A stretch of DNA of 19,360 bases from Bacillota bacterium. Its GTDB lineage: Bacteria; Bacillota; Clostridia; Christensenellales; Aristaeellaceae. Below are positions 8,284 through 14,668 of the stretch, in pieces. The position numbers and the translations under genes were made by a program. Below the pieces are notes generated by a model. The model was given only the letters and a program-made list of their open reading frames with translations. It made no database searches and was not told the origin of the DNA. The stretch is from the NCBI GenBank assembly GCA_023415145.1, contig JAEZLW010000062.1, positions 1 to 19,360 on the forward strand. Reading direction: 5' to 3'. Positions within the stretch are counted from its first letter, which is position 1. Every line of letters starts with the position of its first letter.

Positions 8284-8336
8284 CCATATTGTGCTTAATG
8301 CTGAATTGCAGAGTACATATTTCGAAAACAATATGG
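8284..8336. repeat. 9-base inverted repeat, candidate operator
   Basis: CCATATTGT (8284-8292) and ACAATATGG (8328-8336) are perfect reverse complements separated by 35 bases. One TGCTTAA copy begins inside the left arm. It lies about 100 to 150 bases upstream of the RraA-operon -10, a plausible activator-binding distance. The function is inferred from position only. Confidence 0.35.
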
Positions 8337-8424
8337 CAAGAAATGAGTAGTGCTTAATTAACGAACATGGAATAACGAAAAAACAGAAGCACATAGAACA
8401 AAATATGAGTAGAATCTATGTCGG

Positions 8425-8438
8425 AGACACAGTATAAT
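8425..8438 (+). promoter_or_regulatory. -10 region of the RraA-operon promoter
   Basis: TATAAT at 8433-8438 lies about 48 bases upstream of the RraA start. The sequence 17 bases upstream is TAGAAT, a poor -35, which suggests dependence on an activator such as the divergent AraC protein. The box AGACACAGTATAAT recurs with one change at 10560-10573. Confidence 0.55.
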
Positions 8439-8485
8439 GAAACCATCAAAAGTGCCGTAGGGCAAATGAATAAGGAGCGAGGAAA

Positions 8486-9202
8486 ATGACATACCAGGAA
8501 CAGAACCAGAAGCTTATTGAGCTATTCAAACCCTGCCGCGTAACCGATGTCCGTGATGGCATGGACTGGATGGGGTACCATCATTATGGCACCGTGGACA
8601 AGAGCATCCGCCCATTATGGCAGACCCATGTGGTGGGCATTGCCCGTACCGCTCGATACCTGCCCTACGAAGGCCCTGCCCCCACCGTGACCGGCGACGC
8701 CTATACCGAGTGGGCGCATATGTACTACCGTGAAATCTGCACCGATCCGTGGATGAACGACATTGAGCCCGGCGACTTTGTGGCACTGGACATCGCCGGT
8801 TTGGATGTGGGCCTGCTGGGCTCCAACAACACCTTGACTGCCCTTTTAAAGGGCTGCGTGGGCTTTTTGACCAATGGCGGTGGCATACGCGATACCGACG
8901 AAGTTATTATGCAGAAGGTACCCGTATGGTCCAAGCATGTTTCCCAGGGCATGGACCAAGCTCGCATCCGCTATCTGGAAAAGGATATCCCCGTTGCCAT
9001 TGGCGGGGTAGCCGTCTATCCTGGCGATGTGATCGTGGCCGACAACGACGGCGTGATCGTTGTACCCCGCAAGGTGGCTTTGGACGTGGCAAAGTACGCC
9101 TGGCAGGAAATGAACGGCGACAAGGTGGGCCGCCAGAACCTGTACAAGAAGCTCAACTGGGAGCTGGATGATACGGTAATACCGGTGGAACCGGTAAAGT
9201 AA
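8486..9202 (+). CDS. RraA-family protein (HMG aldolase/decarboxylase-like)
   Basis: A 238-residue RraA-like protein. This fold includes class II pyruvate-releasing aldolases such as 4-hydroxy-4-methyl-2-oxoglutarate aldolase, which also decarboxylate oxaloacetate, and the RNase E inhibitor RraA. The family core is visible: VTDVRDGMD (19-27), PGDFVALD (95-102), GSNNTLTALLKG (112-123), the metal/substrate motif GGGIRDTDEV with Arg135 and Asp136, and VYPGDVIVADNDGVIVVP (178-195). The Arg-Asp pair supports an enzyme role. An AAGGAGCGAGG ribosome site precedes the ATG. As first gene of a catabolic operon with a sugar transporter, an aldolase or decarboxylase acting on a keto acid made by later gene products is likely; an RNase-regulating role is unlikely here. 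The exact substrate cannot be read from the sequence. Confidence 0.85.
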   Translation: MTYQEQNQKLIELFKPCRVTDVRDGMDWMGYHHYGTVDKSIRPLWQTHVVGIARTARYLPYEGPAPTVTGDAYTEWAHMYYREICTDPWMNDIEPGDFVALDIAGLDVGLLGSNNTLTALLKGCVGFLTNGGGIRDTDEVIMQKVPVWSKHVSQGMDQARIRYLEKDIPVAIGGVAVYPGDVIVADNDGVIVVPRKVALDVAKYAWQEMNGDKVGRQNLYKKLNWELDDTVIPVEPVK

Positions 9203-9223
9203 TAAAATAGGAGGTATCTATCC

Positions 9224-10507
9224 ATGAAGAAGACGCTTGCCCTGCTTTTGACGCTTGTGTTGCTGCTGCCCCTGTGTGCAAGTGCCCTGGCCAGCGGAAC
9301 GGAGGAGATCCGCGCCGCCTGGTGGGGTGACACCAAACGCTTTGACCTGTACAACTCCATCGTGGCAGAATTCACCAAAGCCAATCCGGACATTAAAGTC
9401 GTCTCTGAACCGGTAAGCTGGACTGATTACTGGGATAAGCTGTCGGTTCAGGTGGCCGGTGGCAACGCACCTGACTTCATCGGCATGCACCCGCAGTATG
9501 CTGCCGACTACATCGGCCGCGGAATGGTGGAGCCCCTTGACCAGTACATCAAGGATGGCATCATCTCAACTGACGGTTGGGCACAGGGCACCATCAACAC
9601 CGGCGTCATCGATGGCGTGACCTACATGATGCCCATGGGCGTCACCTTCACCAGCGTGTTCGTGAACGACGGGCTGTTTACGGAGCTGGGCATCGAGAAG
9701 CCCGCCTTCGACTGGACCTGGGACGACATGAAGGATGTGGGCCAGAAGGTCCGCGCAGCCTTGGACGCCGCCGGAAAAACCGACGTCTGGCTGATGAATG
9801 ACATGTCCACCAACATCAACTCCTTCCGTTACTTTGTGCGCCAGAATGGCCGCGAGCTGTATGATGTAAATGGCGCTATCAACTTCACCGCGGAAGACGT
9901 CGAAAAGTGGTTCACGATGTGGAAGGATTTCCGCGACACCGGCATCATCCCCGATGCGGCAACCGCCACCGAATACGCAACCGCCACCCTGGAAGACAAC
10001 ACCTTCTCCCGCGACATGGTGCTTTTGACCCAGGTGCCCATCAACCAATTGAAGCTCTACCGCACCACCTTCCCGGACAAGACCGTCAGCGCCATCCGCA
10101 TTCCCTCCTTGAGCGGCGGGGCCGTCGGCGAGTTCCCCGAAGGCGCGCACTTTGCCATCTATGCCAAGTCCAGCCCCGAAAAGAAGCTGGCCGCTGCCAA
10201 GCTGATCAACTTCTGGCTGAATACCGAAGCGGCCCTGGGCATCTTTGGTCTGGACCAGGGCGTGCCCGGCAACCTGAACCTGAAGGATGCCTACATGGCC
10301 AAGCTCGATGCCCACCAGCTGGATATCCTGGATTTCGTGAACAGGCTGTCCGAGATCGCAACACCCACCATCTATCCGCCCACCGGCGCTTCCGAGATCG
10401 ATGCACTCTTCAAGAGCATCGGCGAAGCCGTGCAGTTTGACTCCAAAACGCCTGCTGACGCCGCCAAGGAACTCTACGACGCGGCTGTGGCGATCCGCTC
10501 CAAGTAA
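9224..10507 (+). CDS. ABC transporter extracellular solute-binding protein (CUT1 type)
   Basis: A 427-residue family 1 (MalE/UgpB-like) binding protein. The N-terminus is a classical signal peptide: KK at 2-3, hydrophobic core 5-17, likely cleavage after ALA at residue 23. The single cysteine in this region (Cys18, context LPLCAS) has Leu at -1 and Pro at -2, so it is not a good lipobox, unlike most Gram-positive binding proteins. The mature part shows typical CUT1 features: EFTKANPDIKVV, SVQVAGGNAPDFIGMHPQYA, a central YMMPMGVTFTSVFVN segment and an aromatic-rich C-terminal half. A strong TAGGAGGT site precedes the ATG at 9224. The likely ligand is an oligosaccharide, glycoside or sugar acid. 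Two hairpins and a 176-base gap separate it from its permease genes. Confidence 0.92.
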   Translation: MKKTLALLLTLVLLLPLCASALASGTEEIRAAWWGDTKRFDLYNSIVAEFTKANPDIKVVSEPVSWTDYWDKLSVQVAGGNAPDFIGMHPQYAADYIGRGMVEPLDQYIKDGIISTDGWAQGTINTGVIDGVTYMMPMGVTFTSVFVNDGLFTELGIEKPAFDWTWDDMKDVGQKVRAALDAAGKTDVWLMNDMSTNINSFRYFVRQNGRELYDVNGAINFTAEDVEKWFTMWKDFRDTGIIPDAATATEYATATLEDNTFSRDMVLLTQVPINQLKLYRTTFPDKTVSAIRIPSLSGGAVGEFPEGAHFAIYAKSSPEKKLAAAKLINFWLNTEAALGIFGLDQGVPGNLNLKDAYMAKLDAHQLDILDFVNRLSEIATPTIYPPTGASEIDALFKSIGEAVQFDSKTPADAAKELYDAAVAIRSK

Positions 10508-10513
10508 CAACAT

Positions 10514-10539
10514 GCCGCCGACACGTTAAGGTCTGCGGC
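10514..10539 (+). other. Short hairpin after the binding-protein gene
   Basis: GCCGCCGAC (10514-10522) pairs with GTCTGCGGC (10531-10539), eight of nine positions, around an eight-base loop. It starts seven bases after the stop codon. No T tract follows, so it is better read as a 3'-end stabilising or attenuating structure than as an intrinsic terminator. Confidence 0.45.
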
Positions 10540-10546
10540 TTAGTGG

Positions 10547-10573
10547 ATGACAATTTTCCAGACACTGTATAAT
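10547..10573 (+). promoter_or_regulatory. Possible internal promoter before the permease genes
   Basis: TATAAT at 10568-10573 is preceded by ATGACA at 10547-10552, with a 15-base spacer that is shorter than ideal. The extended box AGACACTGTATAAT (10560-10573) matches 13 of 14 bases of the box before the RraA gene. It could drive the permeases and downstream genes separately from the binding protein. Confidence 0.4.
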
Positions 10574-10574
10574 C

Positions 10575-10623
10575 AAGGGGAAAGCCGCTGTGATGAAGCA
10601 GTATTCCCTACGGCTTTCCCCTT
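10575..10623 (+). other. 13-base-pair stem-loop between binding-protein and permease genes
   Basis: AAGGGGAAAGCCG (10575-10587) and CGGCTTTCCCCTT (10611-10623) are perfect complements around a 23-base loop, which itself can form a CTG/CAG mini-stem. The sequence after it (ACTCCACTGC) is not a T tract. It probably shields the upstream mRNA from 3' decay or reduces read-through into the permease genes, a common arrangement when binding protein is needed in excess. Confidence 0.65.
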
Positions 10624-10683
10624 ACTCCACTGCTCCGCAGTCCAATCGGTACCGGCCATTTCCTTTTTAAGGGGGCTGACGCC

Positions 10684-11589
10684 TTGAACAAGTCCCACAC
10701 AAACAAGCCGTGGGAGGCATATGTGTTCCTTAGTCCTTGGCTGATCGGTTTATTTTGCTTCACAATCATACCTATGATCATGTCGCTGTACTTTTCCTTT
10801 ACGCAGTACGACATGGCGACCGCTCCCAAGTGGATCGGCTTTGGCAATTACATCGACATGGCCCGTGACCCCAGGCTGCTCAAAAGCCTCCAGGTCACCT
10901 TTACCTACGTGGGGCTAAGCATTCCTTTCCAGCTTTCCTTTGCGCTGCTGCTCGCTACAGTTCTAAAAAGGAACCGTCGCGGCGTTCGGTTATACCGCGC
11001 GATTTACTACCTGCCCTCCCTCTTTGGCGGCAGCGTAGCCGTAGCGCTTTTGTGGCGGCAGATATTCAACAAAACGGGCATTATCAACCGGCTGTTAGCC
11101 CTCTTCGGCATCGCTGGAAAAAACTGGATCTCTACGCCGTCCACTGTGCTGTATACACTGGTGGCACTTGCTGTCTGGCAGTTTGGCTCTTCGATGGTGG
11201 TGTTCCTGGGGGGCCTCAAGCAGATCCCCGCCGATTATTACGAGGCGGCGGAAATCGACGGTGCTAACAAGGTGCAGCTGTTTTTCAAGATTACGCTTCC
11301 GCTGCTTACCCCCATGGTGTTTTTCAATCTGGTGATGACTATCATTAATGCGTTTCAGGCATTTACACCCTCCTACATCATCAGCCAGGGCTCAGGCGGG
11401 CCCATGGATTCCACCATGTTCTACACGCTTTACCTGTACATTAAGGGCTTTCGGCAATTTGCCATGGGCTATGCCTCCGCCATGGCCTGGGTGCTGCTTA
11501 TCATTATCGCGGCTGTAACCGCGCTGATGTTCGCAGCAGCCAACAGGTGGGTCTATTATGACGATGTGGAGAAGGGGGGATCGCGTTGA
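10684..11589 (+). CDS. ABC sugar transporter permease (MalF/UgpA type)
   Basis: A 301-residue inner-membrane permease with about six hydrophobic segments (first at about residues 13-38, last near 260-290). The cytoplasmic EAA loop that docks the ATPase is visible as YEAAEIDGANKVQLFFKITL (about 183-202), followed by PLLTP. The start is TTG at 10684, eight bases after AAGGGGG (10669-10675); the next in-frame ATG would remove most of the first membrane segment. The gene overlaps the second permease by four bases (TTGA). It forms a CUT1 transporter with the upstream binding protein. No ATPase gene is present, so a shared MsmK/UgpC-type ATPase encoded elsewhere is expected. Confidence 0.92.
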   Translation: MNKSHTNKPWEAYVFLSPWLIGLFCFTIIPMIMSLYFSFTQYDMATAPKWIGFGNYIDMARDPRLLKSLQVTFTYVGLSIPFQLSFALLLATVLKRNRRGVRLYRAIYYLPSLFGGSVAVALLWRQIFNKTGIINRLLALFGIAGKNWISTPSTVLYTLVALAVWQFGSSMVVFLGGLKQIPADYYEAAEIDGANKVQLFFKITLPLLTPMVFFNLVMTIINAFQAFTPSYIISQGSGGPMDSTMFYTLYLYIKGFRQFAMGYASAMAWVLLIIIAAVTALMFAAANRWVYYDDVEKGGSR

Positions 11590-12425
11590 AGCGCAGGTAT
11601 CTTACGACTGCCTCGTATCACGTATTGATCCTTCTGTTCGGCTTCACGATGCTGTATCCCCTGTTTTGGATGCTCAGTGCGTCGTTCAAGACAAACGGGG
11701 AGATCTTTTCCGCCACGACCTTTTTTCCTCTTGCACCCACCCTGGATAACTATATCAGCGGGCTCAAAGGCGTATCCGGCTATAGCTTCTTCAGGTTCTT
11801 CGGCAACTCGTTTCTGATTGCGGGACTTTGCATGATTGGCAACATGCTGTCCTGTTCCATGGCGGCTTACGCCTTCTCAAAACTGAACTTTAAGCTGAAG
11901 GGATTTTTGTTTACCATCATGCTGGGAACGCTGATGCTGCCGTTCCACGTGCGCTTGATCCCACAGTATATTGTTTTCAACAAAATTGACTGGGTGAATA
12001 CCTTTTTGCCGTTGATCGTACCCAAATTCTTTGCTGTCGAGGGGTTCTTTGTTTTTCTGCTGACTCAGTTCATGCGTACCATCAGCAACGAACTGCTGGA
12101 AGCTCCGCGCATCGACGGCTGCAATACCTTTCACATCTACACCTATTTTATGATCCCGCTGTCTGTGCCCGCGCTGGTGACGGTTGCAATCTTCACCTTC
12201 ATCTGGACATGGAACGACTTTTTCTCGCAGATGATCTATCTGTCCGACCCGGCGAAGTTCACGGTTTCGCTGGCACTGCGCATGTTCGTGGACGCTACGG
12301 GGCAGAGCTCCTGGGGAGCTTTGTTCGCAATGTCCTGCCTGTCGCTGCTGCCGCTGTTCATACTGTTCATCCTGTTTCAGCGGTATCTGGTGGAAGGCAT
12401 TACTGCCGGCAGCCTGAAGGGATAA
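11586..12425 (+). CDS. ABC sugar transporter permease (MalG/UgpE type)
   Basis: A 279-residue permease, the partner of the preceding one. It has six predicted membrane segments (first LLFGFTMLYPLFWMLSASF, about 16-34) and the EAA loop LEAPRIDGCNTFHIYTYFMI (about 173-192) followed by PLSVPALV. The C-terminus FQRYLVEGITAGSLKG is typical of the MalG/UgpE group. It begins with TTG in a TTGA overlap with the upstream stop and is preceded by GAAGGGGGG, so translation is probably coupled. A 32-base gap with AAGGAAG leads to the PPC-domain gene. Confidence 0.92.
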   Translation: MKRRYLTTASYHVLILLFGFTMLYPLFWMLSASFKTNGEIFSATTFFPLAPTLDNYISGLKGVSGYSFFRFFGNSFLIAGLCMIGNMLSCSMAAYAFSKLNFKLKGFLFTIMLGTLMLPFHVRLIPQYIVFNKIDWVNTFLPLIVPKFFAVEGFFVFLLTQFMRTISNELLEAPRIDGCNTFHIYTYFMIPLSVPALVTVAIFTFIWTWNDFFSQMIYLSDPAKFTVSLALRMFVDATGQSSWGALFAMSCLSLLPLFILFILFQRYLVEGITAGSLKG

Positions 12426-12457
12426 TCATTTAATAATCGGAAAGGAAGACCATTTAT

Positions 12458-12886
12458 ATGAAGACTCATGTTGGGAGCAAATACGGCCGTCATGTGGTGA
12501 TGCACCTTGGCAAGGGAGAACTGGTACTGGAATCAATTCAAAGTGAAATCGAACGCCTGAACATTCGGTCTGGCATCGTGACCTCCGGCATCGGTTCCGC
12601 CCGAAAGATTGTATACCACCGCATCGGCAGCCTGGCGAATGAACCGCTGAATCTGTTCTTTACAGAGGAAGGACCCATGGAGATTGGCGCCATCCAGGGT
12701 CTGATCATCGACGGGGAACCACACCTGCACATCGTTTGCTACGGCGAAAACGGCGCTTTCTCCGGCCACCTGGAGCCGGGCTGCGAGATACAGTACCTGG
12801 CGGAAATCGGCATCATTGAGCTTCTGGACGCGGACCTTGTGCGCAGGGTTGATGAGTTCGGCATCTCCTACATTGATAAGCGCTGA
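12458..12886 (+). CDS. PPC (DUF296) domain protein
   Basis: A 142-residue protein consisting of a single PPC/DUF296 domain, the fold also found next to AT-hooks in plant DNA-binding proteins and alone in many bacteria and archaea. Key residues: HLGKGELVLESI (16-27), IVTSGIGSARK (40-50), and the metal-site segment EPHLHIVCYGENGAFSGHLE, with His89, His91 and His104. There is no AT-hook, so DNA binding is not implied. No biochemical role is established for stand-alone bacterial PPC proteins that I can name. Here it lies between transporter permeases and catabolic enzymes and is probably co-transcribed, which points to a small-molecule enzyme or ligand-sensing role. It starts with ATG after AAGGAAG. 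Confidence 0.82.
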   Translation: MKTHVGSKYGRHVVMHLGKGELVLESIQSEIERLNIRSGIVTSGIGSARKIVYHRIGSLANEPLNLFFTEEGPMEIGAIQGLIIDGEPHLHIVCYGENGAFSGHLEPGCEIQYLAEIGIIELLDADLVRRVDEFGISYIDKR

Positions 12887-12891
12887 TTAGT

Positions 12892-13689
12892 ATGAAATTC
12901 GGCTGTGTGACGACGGCTGCGGATTATCCGCTGATGCAAAAGGCCGGGTTTGATTACGTGGAGCTTTCCGGGCGCAATGTATGTGCCATGGATCAGGCGG
13001 CGTTTGAAAAGCTTCGGCGCATGGTAGAATCCGGCCGGCTTCCTTGCCTGGGCTTCAATGCCTATTGCCCGCCCGAGGTGCGCATTGCGGGGCCGGGGTT
13101 TTCGGCGGAATACGCCCGCGAGTACGCGCTACGGTGCCTATCGCGGGCCGTGGAGCTGAACGTGCAAGTGGTGGGTATAGGTTCACCCATGTCCCGGAAC
13201 CTGCCGGCAGGATTCGACAGGAATCTTGCTATGCACCAAGCGGAGGAGTTCTTTGCAGTGACCGCGGATGTCTTCGCCGCCCAAAGCATCTTCGTATGCG
13301 TGGAAGCGCTGGGGCCTTGCTACTGCAACTTTATCAATACTCTTGCGGAGGCCCTAAGCCTTGTGCGGGCGGTGAACATGGGAAACCTGAAGCTGGTCGC
13401 CGACTTTTATAACATGGAGCACAGCGGGGAGGCGGATATCCCGCTTTTCCCATTTGTGAACGATATTGTACACGCCCATATCTCTGATGATGCGGGCAGC
13501 CCCCAAATGCGCTGGTTTTTGAAGCATGATAAGCGGGATACGCACATATCGCGCATCAAAAGGCTGCGTGGGGCGGGGTACCTTGGCGCGGTCACACTGG
13601 AGACCGACCTTCCGGCGGAGTTGCATGCAGCAAGGCAATCCCTGCAAATTCTTCGAGACTCTACCGCTTATAAATACCCGAATACATAG
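12892..13689 (+). CDS. AP-endonuclease-2-type TIM barrel (sugar isomerase/epimerase-like)
   Basis: A 265-residue protein of the xylose-isomerase-like TIM-barrel superfamily, which contains sugar epimerases, hydroxypyruvate isomerase, OtnI-like isomerases and some decarboxylases. The four usual metal ligands are visible: Glu138 in VCVEALGP, Asp171 in LVADFYNMEHSGE, His197 in IVHAHISDD and Glu237 in VTLETDLP. FGCVTTAADYPLMQKAGFDY at the N-terminus is strand 1 and helix 1. It starts five bases after the PPC stop codon and has no clear ribosome site, so it probably depends on re-initiation. The role is likely isomerisation, epimerisation or retro-aldol chemistry on a keto sugar or acid. The substrate is not determinable from sequence. 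Confidence 0.82.
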   Translation: MKFGCVTTAADYPLMQKAGFDYVELSGRNVCAMDQAAFEKLRRMVESGRLPCLGFNAYCPPEVRIAGPGFSAEYAREYALRCLSRAVELNVQVVGIGSPMSRNLPAGFDRNLAMHQAEEFFAVTADVFAAQSIFVCVEALGPCYCNFINTLAEALSLVRAVNMGNLKLVADFYNMEHSGEADIPLFPFVNDIVHAHISDDAGSPQMRWFLKHDKRDTHISRIKRLRGAGYLGAVTLETDLPAELHAARQSLQILRDSTAYKYPNT

Positions 13690-13716
13690 CGTGAGTAAAA
13701 CAAGGAGGAAAAAAAT

Positions 13717-14658
13717 ATGGCACCCAAATCGCAGCGGAAAATCGTGGTCAGCGCGGCCGTTACAGGCGGCGTGCATACGCCCAGCATGTCCAAGTACCTG
13801 CCCCGCGACCCTGACATGATTATACAGGACGCAGTGGATGCTGCCAAGGCCGGCGCGGCCGTGGTGCACATTCACGCCCGCCGGGCGGAGGACGGAAAAC
13901 CCACCGCCGACTATGATACGTTTGAGTACATTCTTTCCCGCATCAAAAAGCAAAGCGATGTGGTCATCGGCATCACCACTGGCGGCGCTCAAGGCATGAC
14001 CGTGGAGGAGCGGTTTGCCGTGATCCCGCGCTTCAGCCCGGAAATCGCTTCCGCCAACGGCGGTACCATCAACTTCTGCTTCTCCCGTCTGGCCGATGAA
14101 ATCGGCACCTTTGAATACGAGTGGGAGAAGCCCTTCATCGAGCGCACCTGGGATAACCTGTTCAAGAACACGTTCAGGGACATCGAGTACTGCATCAACA
14201 TGATGAACGCCTGCGATACCCGGCCGGAGTTTGAACTGTTCGATTACGGCCAACTGGCAAACCTCCATCACTTTGTACAAAAGGGCATCGTGCGCAAGCC
14301 CATTTATCTGCAGTTTGTACCCGGCATCATGGGCGCTATGCCCATCAGCAACGAGGGGATGCTGTTCATCATCGACCAGGCGAAAAAAATGTTCGGACAG
14401 GATGTACAGTACTGCACCGTGGCACCAGGGCGCCGCATGTTCCGCATGGCGGCCATGATGGCGATCAACGGCGGTAACGTGCGCGTGGGGCTGGAGGATG
14501 GATTGTATATCAAGCCCAATGGAGAACTGGCCAAGTCCAGCGCTGAGCAGGTACAAAAGATCGTGCGGATATTGAATGAGCTTGACTTTGAAATCGCCAG
14601 GCCTGATGACGCCCGTGAGCAGCTTCAGTTAAAGGGCCGCGACAAGGTGAACTTCTAA
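13717..14658 (+). CDS. Beta-keto acid cleavage enzyme (BKACE, DUF849)
   Basis: A 313-residue BKACE-family protein. Family enzymes condense a beta-keto acid with acetyl-CoA and cleave it to acetoacetate and a new acyl-CoA; the first known member, Kce, acts on 3-keto-5-aminohexanoate in lysine fermentation. Visible residues match the Kce site with constant spacing: zinc ligands His51 and His53 in VVHIHARRAEDG and Glu260 in VRVGLEDG, plus catalytic Arg256 and Asp261. SAAVTGGVHTPSMSKYLP at the N-terminus is typical. The substrate pocket cannot be assigned to a known specificity group by eye. AAGGAGG precedes the ATG. The neighbours (thiolase, acid-sugar kinase, SDR, RraA, sugar transporter) suggest a hydroxylated beta-keto acid rather than an amino acid intermediate. 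Confidence 0.9.
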   Translation: MAPKSQRKIVVSAAVTGGVHTPSMSKYLPRDPDMIIQDAVDAAKAGAAVVHIHARRAEDGKPTADYDTFEYILSRIKKQSDVVIGITTGGAQGMTVEERFAVIPRFSPEIASANGGTINFCFSRLADEIGTFEYEWEKPFIERTWDNLFKNTFRDIEYCINMMNACDTRPEFELFDYGQLANLHHFVQKGIVRKPIYLQFVPGIMGAMPISNEGMLFIIDQAKKMFGQDVQYCTVAPGRRMFRMAAMMAINGGNVRVGLEDGLYIKPNGELAKSSAEQVQKIVRILNELDFEIARPDDAREQLQLKGRDKVNF

Positions 14659-14668
14659 GGAGGCAAGC

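Larger units (their letters stand above)
8075..8485. promoter_or_regulatory. AT-rich divergent regulatory region
   Basis: These 411 bases between the divergent AraC and RraA genes contain no convincing gene. They are clearly AT-richer than the flanking genes. They hold a consensus promoter for the AraC gene, a -10 element for the RraA operon, three copies of TGCTTAA (8219-8225, 8292-8298, 8351-8357), a 9-base inverted repeat (8284-8292 and 8328-8336) and a TTAATTAA palindrome at 8354-8361. The repeats lie upstream of the RraA -10 and are candidate regulator sites. Confidence 0.65.

Noticed and set aside
8071..8394. 107-codon minus-strand frame in the divergent regulatory region
   Set aside because: It covers the AraC promoter and leader, has no family features and no conserved motif; it is better explained as AT-rich regulatory DNA.
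8486..9202. Calling the first operon gene a ribonuclease E inhibitor or a menaquinone methyltransferase
   Set aside because: Those names come from old family labels; the Arg-Asp motif and the operon context favour an aldolase/decarboxylase-type enzyme.
9566..10513. 315-codon open frame on the minus strand
   Set aside because: It lies wholly antisense to the well-supported binding-protein gene; its existence follows from the GC-rich third positions, and it has no recognisable domain.
13354..14556. 400-codon open frame on the minus strand
   Set aside because: It is antisense to the TIM-barrel and BKACE genes, whose motifs are intact; the translation is of low complexity and matches no family I recognise.
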